A DNA stretch of 64,000 nt from Leuctra nigra (lineage: Eukaryota; Arthropoda; Insecta; Plecoptera; Leuctridae): NCBI GenBank assembly GCA_934045905.1, contig OW203768.1, forward strand, positions 24,891,060-24,955,059, in the 5' to 3' direction. The notes beneath the pieces were generated by a model. That model ran no database searches and was not told the origin of the DNA. It saw nothing but the letters and a program-made list of their open reading frames with translations. The position numbers and the translations under genes were made by a program. Positions 63,633-64,000 of the stretch are shown here, piece after piece (within the stretch, counting starts at the first letter, position 1; the number at the start of each line of letters is the position of its first letter).

Positions 63633-64000
63633 ACAGAATATGGATCAAATCTCATTAAAAAATAATTTGTAAATTAACACAATAAATAATGACAAATTCA
63701 CTTTTCACCCGAATAAATTAACATTTTCATTCATAAAATATCAAATAGAAATGTCATGTAACATTTTGGCGGGAAAGTCCATGCTCAGCCATGAGTTACC
63801 ATGGTGAATACTTTGTTGTCATGGCAATGCTGAGCCCCATGACGTCAATACCGATATTACTGTTTTTAAACAAGATTCAATAGTTTTAAAATTCGGAGAT
63901 TTTCCATCTTTCTGTATCAATTACTTAAAAACAAAATCAGAAAGACATGAATACTTTCAATATTTCACGATTTTAATTCATACTACAAAGAGAGATTTCT
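63633..64000. other. No gene seen to window edge
   Basis: Probably Kunitz gene intron. No exon recognised. Confidence 0.4.

Overview
The window looks like insect nuclear DNA. It is AT-rich, has GT-AG spliced genes with long introns, carries many tRNA-derived short repeats, and is packed with nested transposable elements of at least five types. It contains one 200-base assembly gap (50487-50686). The repeat mix and the recurring GAGCGAGCGAAGCGAGCG terminus suggest a hemipteran, possibly a planthopper, but that is recollection and was not tested. There is no CRISPR array, operon or bacterial feature.

Only two host genes can be supported. One is a minus-strand Ly6/uPAR three-finger gene with three coding exons (22813-22730, 20348-20193, 19751-19548). 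They join in phase 0 into a 147-residue precursor with a signal peptide, ten cysteines and a hydrophobic C-terminus. The other is a plus-strand Kunitz-type gene. Its signal-peptide exon (51787-51894, phase 1 end) is followed 11 kb later by a complete phase 1-1 Kunitz exon (63030-63200), and the gene probably runs off the right edge. In front of that Kunitz exon lie five 141-bp tandem copies of its own splice acceptor plus first half.

Left part (1-17 kb): a nest of elements. A Helitron-like repeat (3' end 13643) was split by an 8,867-bp Polinton/Maverick derivative (3273-12139), which has 821-bp terminal inverted repeats, AG...CT ends and the 6-bp target duplication GGTGCG. Inside it are a ruined protein-primed type B DNA polymerase gene and three tandem paralogues of an unrecognised protein (two intact, one broken), plus two minisatellites. 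A Jockey/CR1-like LINE fragment (12190-13590) also sits in the Helitron-like repeat. Next to it, a hAT-like element (13648-17137) hosts a hairpin-plus-tail repeat, which itself hosts a 1.8-kb CCCTAGTA-ended element.

Middle (17-50 kb): small non-autonomous DNA elements with readable ends. There are TTA/TAA-duplicating (PIF/Harbinger-like), TA-duplicating (mariner-like) and 8-bp-duplicating (hAT) types, more Helitron-like copies, a second LINE fragment (25870-27735), SINE copies and a 304-bp tandem array carrying tRNA-like units. One Helitron-like copy (46110-48185) keeps a short basic ORF that may be the start of the parental element's protein.

Right part (51-64 kb): the Kunitz gene intron holds an apparently intact two-ORF CR1-clade retrotransposon (about 53.0-58.95 kb). 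Its ORF1 has SAP-like, PHD-like and esterase domains separated by a glutamine-rich decapeptide array. ORF2 (endonuclease plus reverse transcriptase) lies in the -1 frame, and an A AAA AAT heptamer sits in the 22-base overlap. The most unusual items are the Polinton derivative with its unknown gene family, the Helitron-like family, and the duplicated splice-acceptor array in the Kunitz gene.
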